Shown here piece after piece: positions 45,190-54,057 of a DNA stretch of 64,000 nucleotides. The DNA lies in assembly GCF_009797935.1 (NCBI RefSeq), contig NZ_VOLC01000029.1, positions 1 through 64,000 on the forward strand, in the 5' to 3' direction. Source of the DNA: Lunatibacter salilacus (GTDB lineage Bacteria; Bacteroidota; Bacteroidia; Cytophagales; Cyclobacteriaceae). The translations under genes and the position numbers were made by a program. The notes under the pieces are model-generated. The model was not told the DNA's origin, searched no databases, and saw only the letters and a program-made list of their open reading frames with translations. How positions within the stretch are numbered: the stretch's first letter is position 1; every line of letters starts with the position of its first letter.

Positions 45190-46197
45190 TTAGTAACTTT
45201 TAATTTTCTGTACCAACGCATACATTTCGGGATCTTCGATTTTCAAGGCCTCGTAAACTTTTTCAGCTTCCTTTTCAAAAGGGGCCTTATCGGGGTACGA
45301 TACCTGTACTCCTGCTTCCTGCAAGACCTTCATCGACTCTTCCACAGATTCTGCCCATAGCTCATATTGGAATGTTGCGGATTCGTCCGCCGCTTCTTGC
45401 AACCAAAGCCTTTCCTGTTCTGAAAGCCTTTCCCATACCTTTGTACTGACAATCATCATGTCGGGAACGGCTGTGTGTTCATTGATACTATAGAATTTAC
45501 ACACCTCATAGTGTCTGGAGGTTAATAAACTCGGCGGATTATTTTCAGCACCATCTACAATCCCTTGCTGAAGTGCCGTGTACAATTCCCCAAAGGAAAC
45601 CGGAGTAGGAGATCCACCAAAGCTCTGAATCAACCGAACTGCCGTTGGACTTTCCATGACCCGGATTTTCAATCCCCGGATATCTTCCGGAGTATTGACT
45701 GGTTTGTCTTTTGTATAAAAGCTACGTTTTCCAGCATCATAAAAACATAATCCCTTGAACCAATATTTTTCACCAGCGGCCAACAATTCCTTGCCAATAG
45801 GACCCTCCAATACCTTGACCTGATGGGCGTCATCTCTAAATAAATAAGGTTGGCTTAACACTTTAATCTCCGGAGCAAAACCCTCCATGGCAGCCGTGGA
45901 AACTTTTGTCATGGCGAGACTTCCAATTTGAAGCAACTCTACCAGTTCCCTTTCGGAACCCAGCTGTTGATTGGGATAGACTTGAATTATCATCTCCCCT
46001 CCTGATTTTTCTTCAATCCGGTCGGCCATAAATATCATGGCCTCATGTACGGGATGGCTCGTGTCAAGACCGTGGCCGAGTTTTAGGATCCGTACTCCTC
46101 CCGGCTTGGAACAGGCTGAAAACGTCAGCACTAACAGGATTGAAAAACCTGTTCGAAATAGATTAAATCGGGAATTCTTGTTAATTGATTCTCTCAT
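45190..46197 (-). CDS. dctP: TRAP transporter substrate-binding lipoprotein (DctP)
   Basis: The 335-residue solute-binding protein has a lipobox (TFSAC, Cys29), as expected where the periplasmic subunit is tethered. It opens with ILKLGHGLDTSHPVHEA. It contains the carboxylate-binding Arg in LKIRVMESPTAVRLIQSFGGSPTPVSFGELYTALQQGIVDGAENNP, a form common in binding proteins for sugar acids. With uronate-catabolic genes directly upstream, glucuronate, galacturonate or a close relative is the probable ligand. An inverted repeat lies 64 bases upstream. Confidence 0.94.
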   Translation of the reverse strand: MRESINKNSRFNLFRTGFSILLVLTFSACSKPGGVRILKLGHGLDTSHPVHEAMIFMADRIEEKSGGEMIIQVYPNQQLGSERELVELLQIGSLAMTKVSTAAMEGFAPEIKVLSQPYLFRDDAHQVKVLEGPIGKELLAAGEKYWFKGLCFYDAGKRSFYTKDKPVNTPEDIRGLKIRVMESPTAVRLIQSFGGSPTPVSFGELYTALQQGIVDGAENNPPSLLTSRHYEVCKFYSINEHTAVPDMMIVSTKVWERLSEQERLWLQEAADESATFQYELWAESVEESMKVLQEAGVQVSYPDKAPFEKEAEKVYEALKIEDPEMYALVQKIKSY

Positions 46198-46260
46198 TGG
46201 TGATTATTATGGATGAATTGATTGGTACTTTTTAGCAAAAAGCAAAACAAATCTTTTACC

Positions 46261-46284
46261 GCCTAAAACTACATTGGTTTAGGC
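46261..46284. promoter_or_regulatory. Inverted repeat between kdgK2 and dctP
   Basis: GCCTAAA and TTTAGGC are perfect complements around ACTACATTGG. On the transcribed minus strand no T-run follows, so it is less likely a terminator than a regulator site or leader hairpin for dctPQM. Confidence 0.4.
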
Positions 46285-46350
46285 AAAAAATATAGTATGT
46301 TGTCTTTCTTTTTCCAGAAACGTACGTGTTTTATGTAGAAGGTATCTTTC

Positions 46351-47346
46351 TCAGCGAAGCAGTTTGCCGACATTTTCTCCTTTGACCAAATGCTCAACTT
46401 CCTCCACCGTTACAAAATTGGCATCCCCGGAAATCGAGTGCTTTAATACCGAAGCTGCGAGAGCGAAGGTCAGCGCATCCTTATCTGCTTTGTTCAATAA
46501 CCCGAAAATAAGGCCCGCCATAAATGCATCCCCTCCTCCTACCCGATCCACTATATCAGGCATGTCAAACGTAGGTCCTTGAATCAATTCATTCCCGTTC
46601 CATAAAACCCCTGACAGCTTATTGTGGGTTGAGCTTACCGCATCCCGATGTGTTGTGGACACATATTGAATCTGGGGAAAAAGTAATTTTGCCTTTTCGC
46701 AAGCTATGACAAAATCATCTTCCAGAATATCGAGGCAATTGCCAAAATCCGTTAAGCCTGCAATAATCACGTCGGTATATTGGATAAGGTCAGGCATCAC
46801 ATCTATGGGAGTTTTCCCGTATTGCCAGAGGTTTCGCCGATAATTGATGTCACCGCTGACCTTTACGCCATGTTCATGAGCTGCCTTTACCGCCTGAAGG
46901 CACAATTTGGCGGCTGGCGCTGAAATTGCCGGGGTAATTCCCGTCCAGTGAAACCAATCAGCACCGGCAAAGACCTTCTTCCAATCCACCTGATCGCCAT
47001 CAAATCGGGAAAAGGCAGAATCGAAGCGGTCGTAAATGATCTTAGACGATCGATGCATGGATCCGTTTTCAAAGAAATAAAGCCCCATACGTCCCTTTCC
47101 TAAAAAAACAAAAGAGGTATCTATATTAGATGAACGCAAATAGCGGACTCCCGCCCTGCCGATCTCGTGATCCGGAAAGGCGCAAATATGGGCTACTGAT
47201 TGCCCCCAATAAGCTAGTGAGGCAGCAACATTGGCCTCTGCACCGCCAAATTGAACTTCGTAATTGTGGGTTTGTATGAATCGCTCATGACCAGGGGTGG
47301 AAAGCCTCATCATGACCTCTCCCAATGTAATTATGCGTTTGGACAT
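46351..47346 (-). CDS. kdgK: Second KDG kinase-like sugar kinase (PfkB family)
   Basis: The 331-residue kinase is a paralog of the one at 35.9 kb: ITLGEVMMRLSTPGHERFIQ, FGGAEANVAASLAYWG, KVSGDINYRRNLWQYG and the signature RVGGGDAFMAGLIFGL. It should phosphorylate KDG. It is transcribed divergently from uxaA and lies upstream of dctPQM, so kinase and transporter may share a promoter. Differences in the substrate loop (GGAEAN against GGGEAN) leave open a different keto-sugar acid. Confidence 0.88.
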   Translation of the reverse strand: MSKRIITLGEVMMRLSTPGHERFIQTHNYEVQFGGAEANVAASLAYWGQSVAHICAFPDHEIGRAGVRYLRSSNIDTSFVFLGKGRMGLYFFENGSMHRSSKIIYDRFDSAFSRFDGDQVDWKKVFAGADWFHWTGITPAISAPAAKLCLQAVKAAHEHGVKVSGDINYRRNLWQYGKTPIDVMPDLIQYTDVIIAGLTDFGNCLDILEDDFVIACEKAKLLFPQIQYVSTTHRDAVSSTHNKLSGVLWNGNELIQGPTFDMPDIVDRVGGGDAFMAGLIFGLLNKADKDALTFALAASVLKHSISGDANFVTVEEVEHLVKGENVGKLLR

Positions 47347-47441
47347 TCGAGTTTTCTTTTTTGAAGTTAGGTTTAAAATTCAAAAAACTGAAAAAAAAGC
47401 TAAGCAGCCCACCTTTTTCAGTCGATTTTTCCATAAATTGT

Positions 47442-47453
47442 GCAATCGATTGC
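47442..47453. promoter_or_regulatory. GCAATCGATTGC palindrome, LacI-family-type operator
   Basis: A perfect 12-base palindrome with a central CG, as in LacI/GalR-family operators, sits 22 bases before uxaA and 95 bases before the divergent kdgK2. An adjacent TAAATTG could be part of a -7 element. No LacI-type gene is in the window, so the regulator would be encoded elsewhere. Confidence 0.6.
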
Positions 47454-47475
47454 TCAATATAAGTAAATAAATGAA

Positions 47476-49122
47476 ATGAAACACAACGTTCTAAAAATAC
47501 ATCCCAAGGACAATGTCTTGGTTGCGCTGACTGATTTAAACAAAGGCGACAACATTACCTTTGAAAACCAAACCATTACGCTCAAGACTTCCGTCAATGC
47601 AAAACATAAATATGCCCAACAGGATTTTGCTACGGGCGATTACGTTTATATGTATGGCATTATCGTGGGAAAAGCCAAAGCTCCAATAGAAAAAGGTGCC
47701 GCCATCACCACCGAAAATTTGGCTCACGCTACATCTCCCTATACAGGCAAGCGGGAAAGCACTCCTTGGGAAGCACCCGATGTAAGCCATTGGACGGGCC
47801 GAACTTTTGATGGATATTACCGAGCCGATGGAAAAGTAGGGACTTCAAATTACTGGCTGGTCGTTCCACTTGTGTTTTGTGAAAATCGAAATGTGGATAT
47901 CATGAAGCAAGCCTTTGTAGAAGAACTCGGATTTGCGAAACCCAACCCCTACAAATCCTTTGTACAACAGATGAAGGCAGTGTATGAGAAAGGTGAGGGA
48001 CACAAAATCGCATCCATGGATTTACAGACAGTGGAGCGTGATGCCAATAGCCGCCTCTTCCAGCAGGTAGATGGAATTAAATTCCTCACCCATCAGGGAG
48101 GCTGCGGAGGTACCCGGCAAGATTCGGAAGCTCTCTGCGCTTTGATTGCCGGCTATATAGCCAATCCTAATGTGGCTGGCGCGACAATCCTAAGCCTTGG
48201 CTGTCAAAACGCCCAGCCTGCTATTTTAAGAGAAAAACTTGCCGCCATTGACCCGGATCTAAAAAAACCGGTGATCATCCTGGAGCAACAAAAAGAAGGA
48301 ACTGAATCCCAACTAATAACCAGGGCTATCCAGGAAACTTTTTTGGGATTGGTAGATGCTGATCAGCTACAACGGAAACCTGCACCGCTGAGCCAATTGA
48401 CTATTGGATTGGAATGTGGGGGGTCAGATGGTTTTTCGGGTATTTCCGCCAATCCAGCCGTTGGACATGTCTCCGACATTCTTGCAGCTATTGGAGGCAA
48501 AACTATTCTTTCCGAATTCCCGGAACTTTGTGGAGTGGAGCAGGAGCTAATAAACAGGTGCACCACAGATGCCAATGCGGAAAAATTTGTGCATTTAATG
48601 CGTACCTACTCTGCTTCTGCCGAAGCTGTTGGGTCTGGATTTGATATGAATCCTTCTCCGGGCAATATTAAAGATGGATTAATTACCGATGCCATTAAAT
48701 CTGCGGGAGCGGCAAAAAAAGGAGGTACATCCCCTATTGTAGACATTCTGGATTATACAGAGCAAGCCACCAAACCAGGACTTAATTTGCTTTGTACTCC
48801 TGGAAACGACGTAGAAAGTACCACAGCGATGGCAGGATCAGGAGCAACTATCATCCTATTTACAACAGGCTTGGGAACTCCTACCGGTAATCCTATTACT
48901 CCTGTGATCAAAGTTTCCTCCAACCACCGAATGGCCAAAAAAATGTCCGATATCATCGATGTGGATACAGGGTTTGTGGTCTCGGGTGAAAAAACAATCG
49001 CCGAGGTAGGTGATGACATGTTTGAGTTTATTATACAAGTAGCCAGCGGAAAAATCAAACCCAAAGCTGTTGAATTGAATCAAGATGATTTTATACCTTG
49101 GAAAAGAGGTGTATCTTTATAA
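47476..49122 (+). CDS. uxaA: Altronate dehydratase family protein
   Basis: The 548-residue dehydratase converts D-altronate to KDG, the galacturonate branch. It has the two-part family structure: an N-terminal SAF domain (residues 1-85, IHPKDNVLVALTDLNKGDNI), then the large UxaA/GarD domain with GKVGTSNYWLVVPLVFCENRN, the cysteine-bearing HQGGCGGTRQDSE, LGCQNAQPAIL, and LECGGSDGFSGISANPAVG. These cysteines and histidines bind iron in relatives. It opens a four-gene plus-strand run: uxaA, SDR, uxuA, Gfo/Idh/MocA. Confidence 0.94.
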   Translation: MKHNVLKIHPKDNVLVALTDLNKGDNITFENQTITLKTSVNAKHKYAQQDFATGDYVYMYGIIVGKAKAPIEKGAAITTENLAHATSPYTGKRESTPWEAPDVSHWTGRTFDGYYRADGKVGTSNYWLVVPLVFCENRNVDIMKQAFVEELGFAKPNPYKSFVQQMKAVYEKGEGHKIASMDLQTVERDANSRLFQQVDGIKFLTHQGGCGGTRQDSEALCALIAGYIANPNVAGATILSLGCQNAQPAILREKLAAIDPDLKKPVIILEQQKEGTESQLITRAIQETFLGLVDADQLQRKPAPLSQLTIGLECGGSDGFSGISANPAVGHVSDILAAIGGKTILSEFPELCGVEQELINRCTTDANAEKFVHLMRTYSASAEAVGSGFDMNPSPGNIKDGLITDAIKSAGAAKKGGTSPIVDILDYTEQATKPGLNLLCTPGNDVESTTAMAGSGATIILFTTGLGTPTGNPITPVIKVSSNHRMAKKMSDIIDVDTGFVVSGEKTIAEVGDDMFEFIIQVASGKIKPKAVELNQDDFIPWKRGVSL

Positions 49123-49159
49123 ACTTTAAATTCAAAATCGACAAATTAATAACCAACTC

Positions 49160-49975
49160 ATGTCAAATTTATTTTCAGTAAAAAATAAAATCATCATGGT
49201 CTCCGGAGCTACCGGAGTATTGGGCAAGGCGATGGCAAAACACCTCGCAACAGAAGGTGCCCAGATCATTGTTTTGGGAAGAAACCCAGAGAAGGTGAAC
49301 ACTCTGGTCAATGATATAAAGGATGAAGGGGGATTTGCCCATCCCGCTGTAGCTGATGTGACACAAGAAGATCAACTTCAGGCTCTTTATAAGGAGATTG
49401 CTTCGGAATTTGACCAAATTGATGTGCTCATCAATGCCGCCGGAGGAAATATGCCCGGAGCGGTTGTAATGCCCGATCAATTTTTGACAGACCTGTCCGG
49501 AGAGGATGTGAGAAAAATCATGGACTTGAATTACATGGGTACATTTTTGCCAACTAAGGTTTTTTTACCGTTGATGACAGGAAACAAAAAAGGAAGTATT
49601 GTCAATATATCTTCAATGGCTGCTTCCCGGCCAATGACTCGGGTTATGGGTTATGCCTCTGCAAAGGCGGCCGTTGATAACCTTACAAAGTGGTTGGCCA
49701 CAGAATTTGCCAAAAAATACGGTGAGGGTATGCGTGTCAATGCTGTTGCGCCCGGCTTTTTCCTGACCGAGCAAAACCGAACTTTACTAACAAATAAAGA
49801 CGGAAGCCTAACAGAAAGAGGAAATCTGATAATTCAAAACACGCCGATGGCAAGGTTTGGCAGTCCGGATGAACTTTTTGGTGCAGTTCAGTTTCTTTGT
49901 AGTGACGCTTCTAAATTTGTCACGGGTGCCATTATTGAGGTTGATGGGGGATTTAACGTTTTTGCGGGAGTATGA
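49160..49975 (+). CDS. SDR-family reductase, probable D-mannonate oxidoreductase
   Basis: The 271-residue short-chain dehydrogenase has the NAD(P) motif [12 protein letters not shown], the strand motif NAAGG, catalytic Ser in VNISSMAAS and YASAK as the Tyr/Lys pair, and C-terminal [10 protein letters not shown]. It overlaps uxuA by four bases (ATGA). In several Bacteroidota and Thermotogae an SDR of this type replaces the unrelated UxuB and reduces fructuronate to mannonate. That function is inferred from its coupling to mannonate dehydratase. Confidence 0.85.
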   Translation: MSNLFSVKNKIIMVSGATGVLGKAMAKHLATEGAQIIVLGRNPEKVNTLVNDIKDEGGFAHPAVADVTQEDQLQALYKEIASEFDQIDVLINAAGGNMPGAVVMPDQFLTDLSGEDVRKIMDLNYMGTFLPTKVFLPLMTGNKKGSIVNISSMAASRPMTRVMGYASAKAAVDNLTKWLATEFAKKYGEGMRVNAVAPGFFLTEQNRTLLTNKDGSLTERGNLIIQNTPMARFGSPDELFGAVQFLCSDASKFVTGAIIEVDGGFNVFAGV

Positions 49976-51153
49976 GCGAACAAGCAATTTATATGGAGCA
50001 GACCATGAGATGGTACGGTCCCAAAGATCCTGTCAGTCTTGCTGACATCCTTCAGGCTGGAGCTACTGGCATCGTAACGGCACTACACGATATTCCCAAT
50101 GGGGAAGTTTGGTCTCGGGAAGCCATTAGAGAACGGCAAAAAATCGTATCTGAAGGTGGGTTAACCTGGTCGGTTGTAGAGAGTGTACCCGTACATGAAA
50201 GTATCAAAACACGCAGAGGTGATTTTGAGCGACACATTGCCAATTACCAACAAACTATTCGTAATCTGGGGGCTGAGGGTATTCAGGTGCTTTGCTATAA
50301 TTTTATGCCCATTCTGGACTGGACGAGAACTGATTTGGGTTATACCTTGGATAACGGTTCCAAAGCGTTGCGTTTTGACATGACCTCCTTGGCGGCATTC
50401 GATGTGTTTATATTAAAACGACCCGGAGCTGAAAAAGACTATACGCCCGCAATCTTGGCGAAGGCGCAGACTTATGCAGAAAACCTGCCAGATGAAGGCC
50501 GGGAAAAACTCGTACGAACGATTATTGCAGGACTTCCCGGGGCAGAAGCTGGATATACCGTAGAAGACTTTCAAGAGACGCTCAATACCTATGAAGGAAT
50601 TGATGCCGAAAAACTTGCCCTTCATCTACAATTATTCCTGGATGCCATCATTCCGGTGGCGGAAGAGAGTGGCGTCTTTATCTGTATACATCCCGATGAT
50701 CCGCCATTTCCGATATTTGGATTGCCAAGGGTAGTTAGTACAGCCAAAGACTATGACCGCATTCTTGCCGGGAACAATAGTCCGCACAACGGATTTACCT
50801 ATTGTACAGGCTCCCTGGGGGTCAGGGCTGACAATGATCTTCCTGAGATGGTTCGTAAGTATGGGGATTATTTCCACTTCATCCACCTAAGAAGTACGCA
50901 ACGGGACGAGGAAGGGAATTTCTATGAAGCGAATCATCTTGAGGGCGATGTTCCCATGATAGATGTGGTAAGAGAATTGGTATTGCTCCAGCAGCGGCGT
51001 AAAAAATCCCTGCCTATGCGCCCCGATCACGGTCATCAAATGCTCGATGACTTGGGCAAAACAACCAATCCCGGTTATTCCGCAATCGGAAGGCTAAAAG
51101 GCTTGGCGGAATTGCGTGGGTTGGAAAAAGGGCTTATTCACACCATATTATAA
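49972..51153 (+). CDS. uxuA: Mannonate dehydratase
   Basis: The 393-residue enzyme dehydrates D-mannonate to KDG. Family landmarks are [47 protein letters not shown], the metal-ligand-rich [45 protein letters not shown] and [12 protein letters not shown]. The start overlaps the SDR stop codon, so synthesis of the two enzymes is coupled. With uxaA it lets both the glucuronate and galacturonate routes converge on KDG, provided the isomerase is encoded elsewhere. Confidence 0.96.
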   Translation: MSEQAIYMEQTMRWYGPKDPVSLADILQAGATGIVTALHDIPNGEVWSREAIRERQKIVSEGGLTWSVVESVPVHESIKTRRGDFERHIANYQQTIRNLGAEGIQVLCYNFMPILDWTRTDLGYTLDNGSKALRFDMTSLAAFDVFILKRPGAEKDYTPAILAKAQTYAENLPDEGREKLVRTIIAGLPGAEAGYTVEDFQETLNTYEGIDAEKLALHLQLFLDAIIPVAEESGVFICIHPDDPPFPIFGLPRVVSTAKDYDRILAGNNSPHNGFTYCTGSLGVRADNDLPEMVRKYGDYFHFIHLRSTQRDEEGNFYEANHLEGDVPMIDVVRELVLLQQRRKKSLPMRPDHGHQMLDDLGKTTNPGYSAIGRLKGLAELRGLEKGLIHTIL

Positions 51154-51199
51154 AAACCAATGATTGGAATAAAAAAAATCGATACCAATAAAAACCAAA

Positions 51200-52567
51200 A
51201 TGAAAAATAAAAAAAACATCCAAGTCCGCAGGGAATTTCTCAAAAAAACTGCCTTGACCACTGCGGGCATTGCCACCTTGGGATCTATCGGCTTCTCTGC
51301 TAAAAGTTACGCCAAAATCATCGGTGCAAATGATAGGATAAACGTAGCGATAGCTGGGCTGGGTAGAAGACTCGGAGCATTCTATCAACCTATAGGTCTA
51401 AAAACCAGCAACGTCAATTTGGTATACTTATGTGATGTGATGGCCTCCCAACGGGAAAAGGCTGCGAGCAACTTTGCAAAGGTCATTGATTACAAACCTA
51501 AATTGGAGAACAGCATCCTGAAAGTGATTGAGGACAAGGAAGTGGACGCATTAATCAATGCCACTCCCGATCATTGGCATGCACCCGGCACTTGGCTGGC
51601 CTTGGAGGCTGGAAAGCATGTCTATGTGGAAAAGCCCTGTAGCCATAACCCCTATGAGGGAGAATTGCTAGTTGCCTACCAGAAGAGGTATAATAAGGTA
51701 GTTCAAATGGGGAATCAACAGCGGTCCGCCCCTGAAAGTATTGAAGTCATCAAAGACATTCACGAAGGAAAGATTGGAAATGCTTATAAAGCCACCGCTT
51801 TCTACAATTCCGCAAGGGGAGAAGTTCCTCTTCCCCAGAAAGCTTCTCCGCCTGATGGGTTGGATTGGGAATTGTTTCAGGGTCCAGCACCGCGGAAAGA
51901 GTACACCCATGATACTTGGAATTACAACTGGCATTGGTACGGCTGGGATTACGGCACTGCCGAATCAGGAAACAATGCAACCCACGAACTGGATGTGGCT
52001 AGATGGGCACTTGATGTTCACTTTCCTAGCCGCGTGATCGTTGACTCCGGCAAATACCACTGGCCCAACGACGGCTGGACCATGTATGACACTATGGATG
52101 CTGTATTTAAATTTGAAGACAACAAGACTATCCAATGGGATGGTAAGAGCCGAAATGGCTACAATACCTTTGGACCTACTGGACGGGGAACGGTTATTTA
52201 TGGTACAGAAGGAACGGTATTTATTGATAGAGGAGGATACAAAATGTATGACAGAGCGGGCAAGCTAATTAAAGAGAATGCTTCCGGAAGTGACGAAGGA
52301 GGTACGCAACTTGGAGGTGGCGGCGGCATGTCGACGAGACATGTGGTAAATTTCTTTGAAGCGATTCGAGGCAAAGAAGAACAACGCTCGCCTATTCTTG
52401 AAGGTGCGAAAAGTGTTCTGTTATGTCACTTAGCCAATATCGCTTCCCGAACCGGGGAGATCTTGGAATGCGACTCAAGCAATGGCCATATCAAAAACAG
52501 CAAAAAAGGTAAGGGCCTTTGGAAGCGGGAGTATGAAAAAGGCTGGGAACCCAATTTGAAAGTTTAA
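51200..52567 (+). CDS. Tat-exported Gfo/Idh/MocA-family oxidoreductase
   Basis: The 455-residue protein has a twin-arginine leader (RREFLKKTALTTAGIATLGSIGF) and the family's NAD-binding fold (INVAIAGLGRR). The signature HVYVEKPCSHNPYEGELL carries the catalytic-type Lys in EKP. Conserved NATHELDVARWALDVHFP and a KGWEPNLKV tail match the gene at 58.2 kb. Tat export with bound NAD suggests that it acts on sugars or glycosides in the periplasm, as described for exported NAD-dependent glycosidases and oxidoreductases of this superfamily. It probably belongs to the uxuA transcript, 46 bases downstream. Confidence 0.88.
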   Translation: MKNKKNIQVRREFLKKTALTTAGIATLGSIGFSAKSYAKIIGANDRINVAIAGLGRRLGAFYQPIGLKTSNVNLVYLCDVMASQREKAASNFAKVIDYKPKLENSILKVIEDKEVDALINATPDHWHAPGTWLALEAGKHVYVEKPCSHNPYEGELLVAYQKRYNKVVQMGNQQRSAPESIEVIKDIHEGKIGNAYKATAFYNSARGEVPLPQKASPPDGLDWELFQGPAPRKEYTHDTWNYNWHWYGWDYGTAESGNNATHELDVARWALDVHFPSRVIVDSGKYHWPNDGWTMYDTMDAVFKFEDNKTIQWDGKSRNGYNTFGPTGRGTVIYGTEGTVFIDRGGYKMYDRAGKLIKENASGSDEGGTQLGGGGGMSTRHVVNFFEAIRGKEEQRSPILEGAKSVLLCHLANIASRTGEILECDSSNGHIKNSKKGKGLWKREYEKGWEPNLKV

Positions 52568-52636
52568 CTTCGAAATAAAGTTCTATATAAATCCATTTTG
52601 CCATTTACCAATTAATGGTCCATTTGCTCAAAACAG

Positions 52637-52674
52637 GTAGTACACATAGGGGCGCTAGCTCCTATGTGTACTAC
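52637..52674 (+). terminator. Long perfect hairpin after the Gfo/Idh/MocA gene
   Basis: GTAGTACACATAGG and CCTATGTGTACTAC pair over 14 bases, extending inward by a few pairs around GCTA, and TTTAAAAAA follows. It is a probable terminator, or an attenuator for the DUF6807 gene 30 bases on. Confidence 0.75.
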
Positions 52675-52703
52675 TTTAAAAAATTACAAAACCCAAAACA
52701 CTT

Positions 52704-53783
52704 ATGAATATTCGCCATTTCTTACACACCCTGCTTTCTCTTTCTTTATGTTTGATGGTGACATTGGTAACATTTGCCAATAATCCAGAATCGACTGCAC
52801 CCATGCAAAATGATGAACGCATTTCGCTCGTCCGAAACGATGCGGAAAAAAAAGTTGACGTCTATATTGACGGGGAACATTTCACCTCCTACATGTACCC
52901 TTCTACTATTGACAAACCCGTTTTATATCCTATCAAAACTTCCAAAGGCGCCTTTATTACCCGTGGTTACCCCATCGCTAACCGTCCGGGGGAGCGTGTG
53001 GACCATCCCCACCATATCGGCCTTTGGCTGAATTACGGCGATGTAAACGGGTTGGATTTCTGGAATAATTCTGATGCCATTCCCGCAGATCGGAAAAGCA
53101 AATACGGTTCCATTGTTCACAAGGAAATCAAACAGACCAAAAGCGGTAAAAACGAAGGCATTTTGGAAGTAAGCATGGACTGGGTAGACCATCAGGGCAA
53201 TGTATTGCTGAAGGAAAACACTACCTTTATCTTTAGCGGCAAAGGTGACAAACGGTCAATTGACCGCATCACTACCCTCACCGCCCAAGGACAGGAAGTT
53301 TCTTTTACCGACAATAAAGAAGGTATGCTGGGACTACGTATGGCCCGTGAATTGGAGCACCCATCTAATAAGCCTGAAAAATTTACCGATGCTCAAGGCA
53401 ATCCCACTGATGTTCCTTCTATGAACAATGAAGGTGTCACTGGCATGTATAGAAGTAGCGAAGGAATAGAGGGAGATGACGTATGGGGTACCCGTGGCAA
53501 ATGGATGAATCTTTCCGGAACTATAGAAGGAGAAAACATTTCTGTCGCCATCCTGGACCATCCAAAAAATGTAGGTTATCCTACTTACTGGCATGCCAGA
53601 GGATACGGCTTATATGCCGCAAATCCCCTAGGTCAAAAAGCAATGAGCGACGGCAAAGATGAACTCAACCACAAGCTAAAAAGTGGGGAGTCAATAACAT
53701 TTAAGCATCGCATTATCGTTTATTCCGGAAAGAAAGCTGGAGATAAGGATTTGGAGAAGGATTTTAAAAGCTTTGCTAAGTAA
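52704..53783 (+). CDS. DUF6807 (PmoA-like) exported protein
   Basis: The 359-residue protein has a signal peptide (ending TFANN). It has the family's characteristic HPHHIGLWLNYGDVNGLDFWNNS near residue 95, GMLGLRMARELEHP near 215, and PTYWHARGYGLYAANPLGQKAMSDG near 300. The many His and Asn in these motifs suggest a metal or sugar site. DUF6807 proteins usually neighbour Gfo/Idh/MocA enzymes in Bacteroidota and Planctomycetes, as here, but have no established function. It ends the uronate region; repeats follow. Confidence 0.85.
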   Translation: MNIRHFLHTLLSLSLCLMVTLVTFANNPESTAPMQNDERISLVRNDAEKKVDVYIDGEHFTSYMYPSTIDKPVLYPIKTSKGAFITRGYPIANRPGERVDHPHHIGLWLNYGDVNGLDFWNNSDAIPADRKSKYGSIVHKEIKQTKSGKNEGILEVSMDWVDHQGNVLLKENTTFIFSGKGDKRSIDRITTLTAQGQEVSFTDNKEGMLGLRMARELEHPSNKPEKFTDAQGNPTDVPSMNNEGVTGMYRSSEGIEGDDVWGTRGKWMNLSGTIEGENISVAILDHPKNVGYPTYWHARGYGLYAANPLGQKAMSDGKDELNHKLKSGESITFKHRIIVYSGKKAGDKDLEKDFKSFAK

Positions 53784-54057
53784 GTTGATGAGGCGATGGG
53801 TTGATGAGTCGATGGGTTAATTGGTTTTTGGCCTTTATGACCGCACCAATGTTTTCCAGCTTCAAAATTTATTCAAATCCGTCTTTGAACTGCCCCCCTA
53901 AATCCCCCCTGTAGGGGGGCCTTTAGAGCCCGTCAAAAAAGACAATCTTCTCCATTGACGATTCTTCCGGGGCGGAGCAACCAATCCAACCTACAAACCT
54001 ATAGACTCATCGACCTTTAGAACCATAGACCTATAGACCAATCAACTAATAACCCCA
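53784..54057. repeat. Composite intergenic repeat with inverted ends
   Basis: The left end (TTGATGAGGCGATGGGTTGATGAGTCGATGGG) and the right end (CTATAGACTCATCGACC...ATAGACCAATCAAC) are degenerate inverted copies built from GATGAGTCGATGG-like words. The middle carries CCCCCTAAATCCCCCCTGTAGGGGGG, which forms a GC hairpin. No coding frame is visible. The build resembles non-autonomous intergenic repeats frequent in Bacteroidota. Confidence 0.7.
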
